64,000 nt of DNA from Promethearchaeota archaeon Loki_b32 (GTDB lineage Archaea; Asgardarchaeota; Lokiarchaeia; Sigyniarchaeales; SOKP01), in contig NJBH01000008.1 of NCBI GenBank assembly GCA_005223125.1, positions 62,001-126,000 of the forward strand, written 5' to 3'. Below, one piece after another: positions 27,461 through 35,827 of this stretch (position 1 is its first letter; each line of letters opens with the position of its first letter). The notes beneath the pieces are model-generated. The model ran no database searches. It was not told the origin of the DNA and saw only the letters and a program-made list of their open reading frames with translations. The position numbers and the translations under genes are program-made.

Positions 27461-28879
27461 ATGAAGAAGAAATTAAAGATTAAATTTATATCAGCGATTA
27501 TTATTGGAATTATTCTATTACCTACTTGTACATTCTTCATAATCCCAACTGCTCTTGCTCAAGAGAATTCCTTTCAAAACATCTCAGTTCAAGAAGCATA
27601 TACAATGATAAAAAAGGAGGAAAATACTGAAAATCTTGTTATTTTAGATGTTAGAGATACAACCGAATTTAACTTAGGTCATTTATACGATTCTATTCTA
27701 ATACCTCTCAATGACCTTGAAGCAAGAATCGGTGAACTTGAAGATTATAAGACTTCTGAGATAATAATTTACTGTAAATCTGGTTATCGAAGTCAACAAG
27801 CAAGTGAAATTTTAGGTGAATATGGTTTTACAAAAGTATATAATATGCTTGGTGGCATTTTAGCATGGATTGATGCTGATTATCCAATTTGGACAACTTC
27901 ACATCATATTACAGTAGATGAAATAACCGATAAAAAATTTGAATTATTAATAGAACCATTTCTTTTACATTATAAAGGTTGTTCAACATGCACTGAGAAT
28001 CAAGAATGTCCTATTGAGAGTGAATCAATAAGTATAACATCTGAAACATTAGAACAAGGAGAAGATCAAATAGTTATTCTCAAAAAATATGAATTTAATG
28101 GAACAGTCTATGAATTTATTCATACTCATACTATTTTATGGAGTTATGATAAATTTACTAGTAATTATAATAAATCTGCTTACTTCATTTCAACAGAAAT
28201 TACTTCAGAAAATTTCTATTTGCAATATTATCAATTAGAATACGTAATATACCATAAGAACTATAACTTAACGATTTATACTCACCTTGAACCTTTAAAT
28301 TCAGAGATTTATAATAGTTCATTTACATATATAAAATATACTCCTGCTAACGGAAAAGCTATAACTTCAATGGAGTTTGTGCAATTCAATATGTCTGTTA
28401 TATTATCCCAACAATACGACATTTTAGCGGATATCGCGGAAGAAATGGCAGAAATATATAAAAAATCAGAAGATTTAGACCTAATGGAACTATATTATGG
28501 TTATACCAATATGGGAGAAGGAATTGGATCTCTTTCTGAATTAGTAAAAGAATGGCTTGGAGAATATGATTATCAAATTCTTGAAAGTGATGCAGTGTTA
28601 TACGATTACAGAGTACCCCCCATTAATGGTGGTGACCCTCCACCTCCACCTCCACCTCCACCTCCACCTCCACCTCCGCCTCCACCACCACCACCACTAC
28701 CATCTTTGTTAACATGTATTATTTGTATTGCGGGTTGTGAGCTAGCGGTTTTAGCAGGATGCATTATTGCATGCATTATCTATATCCCATTTTGCCCTGT
28801 TTGCGTAGTGGTAGTGGAATTATGGGAATTATTTGACCTAGGTTGTGGTTATGTTTGTGAATATATTGGTGCTTGTTAA
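27461..28879 (+). CDS. Secreted rhodanese protein with poly-Pro linker and ten-Cys C-terminus
   Basis: The 472-aa protein has a signal peptide (ISAIIIGIILLPTCTFFIIPTALAQE), then a rhodanese domain (about 45-150) with active-site loop CKSGYRS, so the sulfur-accepting Cys is present. A middle region with an N-terminal CSTCTENQEC cluster and many N-glycosylation sequons follows. Then comes a Pro run of about 23 residues (coded by CCACCT repeats) and a last segment of about 60 hydrophobic residues with ten Cys (TCIICIAGCE ... CVVVV ... CEYIGAC). Cys-rich hydrophobic tails of this size with ten Cys resemble the mature halocin C8 peptide. This similarity is by pattern only. It is directly followed by a small membrane protein gene. 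Confidence 0.8.
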   Translation: MKKKLKIKFISAIIIGIILLPTCTFFIIPTALAQENSFQNISVQEAYTMIKKEENTENLVILDVRDTTEFNLGHLYDSILIPLNDLEARIGELEDYKTSEIIIYCKSGYRSQQASEILGEYGFTKVYNMLGGILAWIDADYPIWTTSHHITVDEITDKKFELLIEPFLLHYKGCSTCTENQECPIESESISITSETLEQGEDQIVILKKYEFNGTVYEFIHTHTILWSYDKFTSNYNKSAYFISTEITSENFYLQYYQLEYVIYHKNYNLTIYTHLEPLNSEIYNSSFTYIKYTPANGKAITSMEFVQFNMSVILSQQYDILADIAEEMAEIYKKSEDLDLMELYYGYTNMGEGIGSLSELVKEWLGEYDYQILESDAVLYDYRVPPINGGDPPPPPPPPPPPPPPPPPPPPLPSLLTCIICIAGCELAVLAGCIIACIIYIPFCPVCVVVVELWELFDLGCGYVCEYIGAC

Positions 28880-28922
28880 CGGATTGGTATTTGTTCTTAA
28901 TAAACTTTAAGGAGTGGTTATA

Positions 28923-29363
28923 TTGAAGCTGAAAGAAAAAATCAAGAACTTTTGGAATGAGTTTAAAAAGCATTGGTTATGGGTTAATATTGGTGCATAT
29001 ATGATGATAACGATGATAAATTGGACAGGATTTTTCCTTGGCTCTATAAAATTTGAGATAGCCCTCTTAATTACACTTATATACCCCTTAATAATTCTTA
29101 CTATCTTTTACATAAGAAAATCTAAATTTGAGACAACCATTTATAAGATAGTATGGATTGTATGTGGGGGTATAGCTCTAGGATTTCCAATATGGGGTAT
29201 AATTTTTTTCGTCCTTATTGGAGCTCCTTGGGCTCCTTTATATGAAGCACATAATATTTTAAGAGGAAGCATTTCAATCCTGATTCTGGTACCAGCATAT
29301 GGTGTGGCAGCGCATTTAATGTACAAATTAGGTAAGAAGCGAGACTATAGACCGTTTTTATGA
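28923..29363 (+). CDS. Small multi-pass membrane protein, paralogue 3
   Basis: This paralogue of 25895 and 26734 encodes about 146 aa from the TTG at 28923. That start is chosen because AAGGAG (28909-28914) lies eight bases before it, the same spacing as in both paralogues; the GTG at 28914 overlaps the Shine-Dalgarno itself. It has KHWLWVNIGAYMM, an IRKSKFETT loop, VCGGIALGFP, GAPWAPLYE and the end KLGKKRDYRPFL. It follows the rhodanese/ten-Cys precursor, so it is a candidate immunity, export or anchoring partner. This role is inference from position. Confidence 0.8.
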   Translation: MKLKEKIKNFWNEFKKHWLWVNIGAYMMITMINWTGFFLGSIKFEIALLITLIYPLIILTIFYIRKSKFETTIYKIVWIVCGGIALGFPIWGIIFFVLIGAPWAPLYEAHNILRGSISILILVPAYGVAAHLMYKLGKKRDYRPFL

Positions 29364-29393
29364 TCTTAGAAATTATAAATAAACTTTTTTTTT
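29326..29393. repeat. 3'-end repeat of membrane paralogues, copy 2
   Basis: Near-identical to 27171-27237 over the last codons and about 35 bases of 3' flank including the T-run. Directly after it CTCTATCTGGG occurs twice (29399 and 29421), a small direct repeat. Confidence 0.75.
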
Positions 29394-29435
29394 TCAAACT
29401 CTATCTGGGCAGTACTTCTATACTCTATCTGGGAA

Positions 29436-29714
29436 ATGGTGAAAAGATGCCTATTATTTTACGAAATTAAAGAAATTAAACACTCTGTTAATCTATCAAA
29501 TGTAATAAATTCGGAAATTGTGCTTCATTTTTTAGCGAAAATCTCTAATACTCTCATATTATATGAAACTAAACAAGAGATAACGCAGTCTAGTGGTTCA
29601 AATAGTCGTGAGGAAGTAATTCAGTCTTTACAAAATATTTTTATTCAAGTGGATCCTTCACTAAAACTTGTTAAAGGAAAGATAAGAGAAATTTTTTTGT
29701 CATATTCTTCTTAA
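29436..29714 (+). CDS. Hypothetical 92-aa protein
   Basis: The 92-aa protein begins MVKRCLLFYEIKEIKHSVNL and ends VKGKIREIFLSYSS. It is an alpha/beta-like mix without signal, membrane segment or cysteine motif. I do not recognise a family. It ends three bases before the stop of the convergent aIF2-gamma gene, and composition is like its neighbours, so it is plausible as a gene but not assured. Confidence 0.5.
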   Translation: MVKRCLLFYEIKEIKHSVNLSNVINSEIVLHFLAKISNTLILYETKQEITQSSGSNSREEVIQSLQNIFIQVDPSLKLVKGKIREIFLSYSS

Positions 29715-29717
29715 AGA

Positions 29718-31289
29718 TTAATTATTATCAACAGTTTCTCCATATCCAATTAACCGATAACGTCTATTTATTATTCTCGAAATTGCAAAGATAAAATCTT
29801 CTGCAGGACATATTGGAGGATTTAATTTAATGATAACACTGTCTTTTAAAATTTTAGTTACTGTTCCTCCTGTTTTTTCTGTACCAACGACTAATAATAA
29901 TTTTTCATTATGCTTAAGCGAATGTACTCTGAGCATCTGCTCGGAGCCAATCACCCTATCTAATAGGTTCACTTTAAATTCAATTTCATGAAGGATTTCA
30001 GGTAATGTATCTGGTTTTCCGACTAGGTTCCCTATTAAATGATCACCCTTAGTTAAAGCAGGATCTAAGTTAGTTCCTAAACCTATAAGCCCTCCAGGTT
30101 TTGCGTTATCTAGTAGGTTACTCCCTTGACTAATACTAACAACAGTAGATTTTAAAGGAATGTATTCATCTTTCACCCTTAAACCCGGTCGAATTTCTAT
30201 TTGATCTCCAATTTTAATCATTCCTTTTAACACTGAACCACCAATTACCCCACCCTTTAAATCACTTATTTCTTTCCCAGGTCTATTAATATCAAAAGAT
30301 CGTGCAATTAAAAATTGAAATTCGCCTTCAGGAAGTTTGGGGGATGGAATAATTTCTTCAAATGCTCTTATAATTAAATCTATATTTGCTCCAAATACAG
30401 CGGAAATTGGTATTATTGGAGCGTTTTCAGCAATAGTTCCCTTAATAAATTCTTTAATTTGTTGGTAATTTTCTAATGCTTGTTCTCGTGAAACCGCATC
30501 AATTTTATTTTGAATGATGATGATATTTTTTATTCCAGCAATGTGTAATGCTTCTAAATGTTCCCTCGTTTGTGGTTGAGGACATCGCTCATCAGCCGCA
30601 ATTAATAAGCAAGCTCCATCCATTAATGAGGCCCCACTTAACATTGTTGCCATAAGAATTTCATGACCAGGAGCATCAACAAATGAAATATTCCTTCTAA
30701 ATTCTAATTGTTCTTTACATTGTGGGCATAAGTAACGGGGTTGTCCTTTTTCCCTTGACTTCTCCGCTAGATAATATGTTATATATTCATCACAATTCGG
30801 ACAATATAAAATTGTGGCATTAGAATACCCTAATTTTATTGAAATTCCTCTTTCTTGCTCTTCAGAGTGTCTATCTGTCCAATCTCCTGTTAATGTTTTC
30901 ACTAATGTAGTTTTTCCGTGATCCACATGACCTACTAAACCTATATTACATTCAGCTTGTTTTTTTATTAATTCTTTAATATTTGAAGCTTTAGTTTTAG
31001 ATTTTGGTTTTGGTTTAGGTTTAGATTTTGGTTCTAGTTCTGGTTTTACTTTAGAAATAACTTTTACTTTAGATTTTGGCTCTTCTTGAGCACCAATTTC
31101 TTGATATAATTTCTTTGCATTAGTAATATATTTCTTTGCAGTAGCAGCACCCACACCTTTAATCTTTAACTTTATTAATTCATCAGGATTAACATTAGCT
31201 AATTTTGCAATGCTATCTATCCCTGCAGCTTTCATTTTATCTGCAGTAGCTTTTCCGATGCCAGCAATATCTGTTAAATCATATGACAT
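29718..31289 (-). CDS. Translation initiation factor aIF2-gamma with N-terminal HhH fusion
   Basis: Residues about 112-523 form a complete aIF2-gamma, the GTPase subunit that carries initiator tRNA: G1 GHVDHGKT (120-127), switch region ERGISIKLGY, a four-Cys zinc knuckle (CPNC ... CPQC), G3 DAPGHE, G4 NKID and the typical PQPQTREHLEAL. The first 65 residues are a double helix-hairpin-helix domain (LTDIAGIGKATADKM, KIKGVGAATAKKY), joined through a Lys/Pro linker (KPKPKPKSK). Standard archaeal aIF2-gamma is about 410 aa and lacks this domain. HhH domains bind nucleic acid, so the fusion may add an rRNA or tRNA contact. The usual switch Thr is Ser (GIS). Confidence 0.93.
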   Translation of the reverse strand: MSYDLTDIAGIGKATADKMKAAGIDSIAKLANVNPDELIKLKIKGVGAATAKKYITNAKKLYQEIGAQEEPKSKVKVISKVKPELEPKSKPKPKPKSKTKASNIKELIKKQAECNIGLVGHVDHGKTTLVKTLTGDWTDRHSEEQERGISIKLGYSNATILYCPNCDEYITYYLAEKSREKGQPRYLCPQCKEQLEFRRNISFVDAPGHEILMATMLSGASLMDGACLLIAADERCPQPQTREHLEALHIAGIKNIIIIQNKIDAVSREQALENYQQIKEFIKGTIAENAPIIPISAVFGANIDLIIRAFEEIIPSPKLPEGEFQFLIARSFDINRPGKEISDLKGGVIGGSVLKGMIKIGDQIEIRPGLRVKDEYIPLKSTVVSISQGSNLLDNAKPGGLIGLGTNLDPALTKGDHLIGNLVGKPDTLPEILHEIEFKVNLLDRVIGSEQMLRVHSLKHNEKLLLVVGTEKTGGTVTKILKDSVIIKLNPPICPAEDFIFAISRIINRRYRLIGYGETVDNN

Positions 31290-31403
31290 GATAGTTAAAT
31301 TTTAGGTGTTATGACAGCTGAATATATTATTCCTAAGAAAAATTAAGAATTGATTTTTTATTAAATTAATCAATATATTTCATATTTTAACCAAAAAAAT
31401 CCA

Positions 31404-31622
31404 TTATGATGTTTCAATTGTCTTGATTCCACCAGGTTTTTTATCACGTTCTTTATAAGAAACTCTCAAAAGGCTATCTACATAAAATGTGGATAGTTTC
31501 TTACAAGATTTACAAACAATATATACTGGAGCAGGGTATTGTCTAGAATCAATATCATCCATCTCAATTCTAAACGTTATTTTCTCATTACAGATTGGGC
31601 AAAAATTAAATCTCAGAGGCAT
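31404..31622 (-). CDS. Small zinc-ribbon protein
   Basis: The 72-aa protein has FCPICNEKITFRI near its start and IVCKSCKKLSTFYVD later, a two-CxxC zinc ribbon, then a basic tail (YKERDKKPGGIKTIETS). Family is not recognised; such ribbons are often nucleic-acid or ribosome-associated. It lies upstream of aIF2-gamma in the same direction with about 115 bases between them. Confidence 0.7.
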   Translation of the reverse strand: MPLRFNFCPICNEKITFRIEMDDIDSRQYPAPVYIVCKSCKKLSTFYVDSLLRVSYKERDKKPGGIKTIETS

Positions 31623-31729
31623 AATTTAAAAACCTGATAATTTTCTAATATAATGGTTAGATTCTTATTTTTAAATTATTATTTCTAATAATAAATATAG
31701 AATTAATAATTTGTAACTATTGATAATAT

Positions 31730-33892
31730 ATGGTTAGGTTTTCTACTAAAAAATTTATCTACTTTTCAATCATCATTTTAACTCTCATTCCACTTGTCAG
31801 TTCAAGTCTAAGTTTTAGCTTCTCGAATTTAGAAAAGAATAATGTTTCGGAGGAAATTAGAGTTTCAAATGGAAACTTAGATTTGGATTTATCATTTCTA
31901 CCAGATATTGATTATTCTTCGTTAAATAATCTCTGGTATAACCATAAAATCGAAATGTTGATAATAACTCCAGATGGTTCTGCATTTGTCAACGCAATTC
32001 AACCATTAGCAGATTGGAAAAATGAGAAAGGGGTAAAAACAGTCATATTAAGCAATTACTCTTCATATGAAGGTGTGGATGATGCTGATAAAATTCGTAA
32101 TATGATTAAATCGTATTATGAAAAAGAAAATGTTAGATGGGTCCTTTTAGCAGGTGATGCTGGAAACGGAAAGAATGAGCTCCCGATTAGATATGTTTAT
32201 AATCCCGATGTTAGAAGCGTGGACCCACCTGAAAGTGAATCCATAGGAGATAATTATTTTAAACCTACGGATTTTTATTATGCGGATCTTACAGGTACTT
32301 GGGATAGCGATGAAGATGAAGTATGGGGAGAGGCACCAGAGTATAATGATTTTGGTTTAGATGAGATTTCATGGATCCCTGAGGTTTATGTTGGAAGATT
32401 ACCCGCAGGTAATTCCGTTGAACTTGAGACTATGGTAAACAAAACATTAAAATATGAAACTGATCCAGACGTAGATGATTGGATGAATAATATGCTCCTC
32501 GCTGGAGGTATTTCTGATACATTTTTTCAAGAGCCTCCAGATGGAGAAGATGAATCAAAACTAACTACATATATTTGGCAGAATTATGTTTTGTCAGAGA
32601 TGAACTTTACCCATTTATGGAGATCGACATATTATATACCTCCTGATCCTAAAGAACCATTAAATTCAACAAGTTTCATAGATCAATTTAATTTAGGTTA
32701 TTCAACGGTAATTTTTGCGGGTCATGGAGAATATTCTAGATATTTAGATCAATCTGGTACAATATATACCAATAATGATGCTCAAAATGCATTAAATACT
32801 AATAAACCTTCATTAGTCTATGGAGATGCATGTACTACATCTAGCTATGATTATAACAATAATAGTATTGGAGAATATTTAATCAAAAAAAAAGATGCTG
32901 GAGCAATTGGATATATCGGAGGTTTAAGAGTAACATGGTACCACGTGAATGATGACAACCTAGAGAAATTGAATCGTGGAAACGCGAAGCTTTTTTGGAA
33001 AGAATTTTTTGAAGGAAAAAAGTTTCAACAAGGAAGAGCTCTATATGATTCTAAAGTTGCATATATAAATAGTGACTATTATAAAGGAGGAGAAGGAGCA
33101 ACATATAAGGAATGGGAACGTAAAAATCTATTAACATACTGTCTTTTGGGTGATCCAGAACTTGATATTTATACCAATAAACCAAAATTGGCATTAAATC
33201 CTTTTACTGAAAATATTTATGAAGGCCAATTAGTTTCTACATCGATAAAGGATATCAATGGTAAAAACATTCCTTACGCAAGAGTTCACTTAAAATCATC
33301 TGATGGTAAATATTATACAGCATATGCAGATGAACGTGGTTTAGTGAGATTCCGTCTTCCTGCTCAAGCAACTGAATTTTATAATGTAACTATTACAGGA
33401 CATAATTTAGTTCCAACACATTTCAATTTTACTACAATTCCAGATAATTACGACCCTCAATTACTCAGATTAGACGTAATTCCTGAGAAACCTTCATCAT
33501 CTAACAAAATAAATTTTAGTATTGAAACTTATGATAATATGTCTGGAATAGAAAGTGTATATTTAGTATTATCAAAAGACAACTTTACTACTTACTCATA
33601 TTATGAATCAACAAATAGCTATGAAGAAAATAATGATGTATTTACAATCACTACTGACAGATTAACTTCGGGTGAATATTCCTATTGTATTGTTTCAAGA
33701 GACTATGCAAACAATACAAATGTGTTTTATAATTCAGGATTCACTTTTTCTCTATTAAAACCTATGATAGATTATATATTTATTTCATTTAGTGTTATGA
33801 TTGTTGCAATCATAGGAATCTCTGTTTTCAGTCTCTTCAAAGGTTTACAAAGATATTCTCGTGTTGTCAAAGAGATTGAAAAATTAACGTAA
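31730..33892 (+). CDS. Gingipain-like (C25) cysteine protease, surface anchored
   Basis: The 720-aa protein has a signal peptide (IYFSIIILTLIPLVSSSL), then a caspase-fold C25 peptidase domain. The substrate-side opening LIITPDGSAFVNAIQPLADW and VRWVLLAGDAGNGKNELP is followed by the catalytic pair His (about 331, FAGHGEYSRY) and Cys (about 368, YGDACTTSSYD). A beta-sandwich region follows (about 490-560, YARVHLKSSDGKYYTAYADERG), then an Ig-like part and a transmembrane helix near 690 with a basic tail. It is expected to cleave proteins outside the cell, after Arg or Lys if it behaves like gingipains. Confidence 0.88.
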   Translation: MVRFSTKKFIYFSIIILTLIPLVSSSLSFSFSNLEKNNVSEEIRVSNGNLDLDLSFLPDIDYSSLNNLWYNHKIEMLIITPDGSAFVNAIQPLADWKNEKGVKTVILSNYSSYEGVDDADKIRNMIKSYYEKENVRWVLLAGDAGNGKNELPIRYVYNPDVRSVDPPESESIGDNYFKPTDFYYADLTGTWDSDEDEVWGEAPEYNDFGLDEISWIPEVYVGRLPAGNSVELETMVNKTLKYETDPDVDDWMNNMLLAGGISDTFFQEPPDGEDESKLTTYIWQNYVLSEMNFTHLWRSTYYIPPDPKEPLNSTSFIDQFNLGYSTVIFAGHGEYSRYLDQSGTIYTNNDAQNALNTNKPSLVYGDACTTSSYDYNNNSIGEYLIKKKDAGAIGYIGGLRVTWYHVNDDNLEKLNRGNAKLFWKEFFEGKKFQQGRALYDSKVAYINSDYYKGGEGATYKEWERKNLLTYCLLGDPELDIYTNKPKLALNPFTENIYEGQLVSTSIKDINGKNIPYARVHLKSSDGKYYTAYADERGLVRFRLPAQATEFYNVTITGHNLVPTHFNFTTIPDNYDPQLLRLDVIPEKPSSSNKINFSIETYDNMSGIESVYLVLSKDNFTTYSYYESTNSYEENNDVFTITTDRLTSGEYSYCIVSRDYANNTNVFYNSGFTFSLLKPMIDYIFISFSVMIVAIIGISVFSLFKGLQRYSRVVKEIEKLT

Positions 33893-33904
33893 ATAATAGG
33901 ATTC

Positions 33905-34462
33905 TCAACTTTTGTTAATTTTATCATGTTTCAAATCTAGTAGATATAAGATTGAACTTATGGTCCCAAATATACCTTGAATAATCAAAGCTAAAGCAAT
34001 TAAAAATATTGCTAAGAAATCTTTGAATACAAACAAAAAAACAATGATAAAGATTCCTACTATTGTAAATTTTAATACTGACGATAATTCGCTAAACACA
34101 ATTTTCCATTTTTTCGATTTTTCCAATCTTGATTTAATTTCTTTCTGATAACTTTCTTCTCCCACTTCCTTAATATACCAACTTCCTTCTATATTATTAG
34201 CAAATAAAAAGATACTCCACCATAATATGAAAAAGCTAAAGTAAAAATCCAGTGAACCTAATATAACAATTGGTATCTGCATTAGAATCATTCCACGCCA
34301 CCCTATCTTACGAGCCAATTTGTTAGTCTCAAGTTTTAATTCTTTAGTAACATATCTCGTACTTAATATGTCAAGCAATCTACCAATAATCGTTATAAAA
34401 GCATTTATTATAAATTGATACCATTCTACATTTTGGAGTATTAATTGAAATATCAATACCAT
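33905..34462 (-). CDS. Hypothetical membrane protein
   Basis: The 185-aa protein has four likely transmembrane helices in two pairs separated by a charged loop (KEVGEESYQKEIKSRLEKSKKW). A stretch GRLLDILSTRYVTKELKLET resembles the motif of small DUF5658-type membrane proteins, but the match is weak. It is convergent with the protease gene. No function can be given. Confidence 0.65.
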   Translation of the reverse strand: MVLIFQLILQNVEWYQFIINAFITIIGRLLDILSTRYVTKELKLETNKLARKIGWRGMILMQIPIVILGSLDFYFSFFILWWSIFLFANNIEGSWYIKEVGEESYQKEIKSRLEKSKKWKIVFSELSSVLKFTIVGIFIIVFLFVFKDFLAIFLIALALIIQGIFGTISSILYLLDLKHDKINKS

Positions 34463-34588
34463 CTACACCCCCTTGTTTATTCCTTTTAAATTTAACGTTT
34501 AAAAGCAAAAATTTTAATTATTAGCGTTTATTATTCCTATTTACTTGTAACCATATAAGTAGGTATTTTCTTATAAAATAACCGATAC

Positions 34589-34630
34589 TTATAAAATGGT
34601 TATATAATGGTGCTAATAACCATATAAATT
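34589..34630 (+). promoter_or_regulatory. Candidate promoter of the permuted 5S rRNA gene
   Basis: Several TATA-like boxes occur: TTATAAAA at 34571 and 34589, TATATAA at 34601-34607 and CATATAAAT at 34621. An archaeal start about 25 bases after the 34601 box would fall near 34630, just upstream of the predicted RNA. Which box is used cannot be decided by eye. Confidence 0.4.
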
Positions 34631-34638
34631 AAAAGCAA

Positions 34639-34786
34639 CTCGCTTAGTGCCGGAAGTTAAACTTGTATGCGTTGTAGATAGTACTGTAGTTGCGATCTAT
34701 GGGAAACTACAAACTGTAAATTTGTTTACGGTCATGGTTTACGAGGAAAATACCCGGTCCCATCCGAAAAACCAGCTAATTTCGAG
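34639..34786 (+). ncRNA. Circularly permuted 5S ribosomal RNA (candidate)
   Basis: All conserved 5S elements occur once but the 3' half comes first. The 3'-half elements are CCGGAAGTTAAAC (34650-34662), AGTACTG and GGGAAAC (34701-34707). Then come the 5'-half elements GGTCATGG (34730-34737), ACGAGGAAAATACCCGG and TCCCATCCGAA (34758-34768). Helix I (CTGTAAA 34714-34720 with TTTACGG 34725-34731) is closed by a TTTG loop where 5S normally has its free ends. Helix II pairs ACGAG with CTTGT; helix III is CCGG/CCGG; helix V is TTGTAG/CTACAA. The new ends lie in loop C, and flanking CTCG-TTAG (34639-34647) pairs with CTAA-CGAG (34776-34786). Exact ends are inferred. Permuted 5S is known in some stramenopile mitochondria. 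Confidence 0.8.
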
Positions 34787-34917
34787 ATGGTTCGGGAACC
34801 CGGAAATGCTATTTTATGTGGTTATAGTGTTTTCCATTTTTAGATTCCTCTAAAAATAAGTTTTTATATTATTAATTATATGCTTAATTAATACGGAATA
34901 ACTCTTGTAGTGATACC

Positions 34918-35460
34918 TTGCCAAAAAAGTGGAAAGTCGTTCTCAAAACAATTGGAAGAAAGTGGTTTCTAATTCTTTTAGTGATTATCATCATTGTTGT
35001 TATATACAGTCCAATAGCAGCAATTTGGATGACCGGTATCACCTTAATTTTATTTCTTTTATCCTATATTCCAAGATTGTTTTTCAAAAATAAACTCCAT
35101 AAATTTTTGAAGAAATACTATAAAATTGAAGATAATTTAATTGCAAGAAAGTTTAAAAAACCACTCGAGAAAATCCAAGATGAATTGTTTGAGTTATCAC
35201 AAAATCAGGAGAAGAAAAGCTGGTTAATTACTTTTTTAAATAAACAGTATGTTTTCTATCATCAAGAAACCATTGAAAAATTCAAGGAAGTATATAATAA
35301 AGGTTATACTGAGAAAGAAATTCTTGATAGTTTGAAAGACTTTAAGGTTAATACTAGAGCAGAAATTAAAATAATCAAGGAAACCCTTGTTAAGCTTGAA
35401 AGACTTAGTGAGAGAGAAATCTCTGTAAAAGAACACAAAGAGAAACAAAGATTTGCCTAA
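34918..35460 (+). CDS. Hypothetical membrane protein with coiled-coil tail
   Basis: The 180-aa protein (TTG start) has two adjacent transmembrane helices near the N-terminus (FLILLVIIIIVVIYSPI and IWMTGITLILFLLSYI) and then a long, highly charged helical part (LHKFLKKYYKIEDNLIARKF ... RLSEREISVKEHKEKQRF). It would sit in the membrane with a cytoplasmic coiled coil. No family is recognised. It begins about 130 bases after the 5S gene and points the same way. Confidence 0.65.
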   Translation: MPKKWKVVLKTIGRKWFLILLVIIIIVVIYSPIAAIWMTGITLILFLLSYIPRLFFKNKLHKFLKKYYKIEDNLIARKFKKPLEKIQDELFELSQNQEKKSWLITFLNKQYVFYHQETIEKFKEVYNKGYTEKEILDSLKDFKVNTRAEIKIIKETLVKLERLSEREISVKEHKEKQRFA

Positions 35461-35533
35461 TTGAAATATTCTGAAAACTAATTGTTTAGAATTAAAAAAA
35501 AAGTATAAAAAAGTAAAATAATAATAATATAAT

Positions 35534-35827
35534 TTAGTCTACTTCTCCAAAATCTAGATCAAAACTGAAATGCTTTCGAATTGGTTTCTTTACATTCCAA
35601 ACACATTTTAAACCTTTTTCAAACTGGACAAGATCTCCTTTCTTAAATTCAATTTTTTCTCCGGTATCCGAATCAATGACTTCCACTTCTCCATCTAAAA
35701 TATAGCAGGTTTCAGTATCACTATAGGACCAATCGAACTCACTGACTTCTTTACTCCATGTTCCCCAAGATTTAACTTTTAGATTCGTTAATTCTTCCTC
35801 AGTTGGAATTTTCTTCTTCATCTTCAT
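35534..35827 (-). CDS. Cupin domain protein (DUF861/EutQ-like)
   Basis: The 97-aa single-domain cupin contains VKSWGTWSKEVSEFDWSYSDTETCYILDGEVEVID and the second motif FKKGDLVQFEKGLKCVW, the pattern of the DUF861 subfamily found with EutQ and ureidoglycine aminohydrolase relatives. The usual metal His residues are reduced: motif 1 has Tyr/Asp/Glu, so metal binding is uncertain. Substrate is unknown. The gene stands alone. Confidence 0.8.
   Translation of the reverse strand: MKMKKKIPTEEELTNLKVKSWGTWSKEVSEFDWSYSDTETCYILDGEVEVIDSDTGEKIEFKKGDLVQFEKGLKCVWNVKKPIRKHFSFDLDFGEVD

Noticed and set aside
34788-34804. GGTTCGGGAACC as a possible tRNA T-arm
   Set aside because: The loop lacks the invariant A58 pattern and no D-arm, anticodon arm or acceptor stem can be drawn around it.
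34647-34853. A 68-codon open reading frame across the 5S-like sequence
   Set aside because: Its bases carry conserved 5S rRNA elements and pairings; the translated product resembles nothing and the start lies within helix III.
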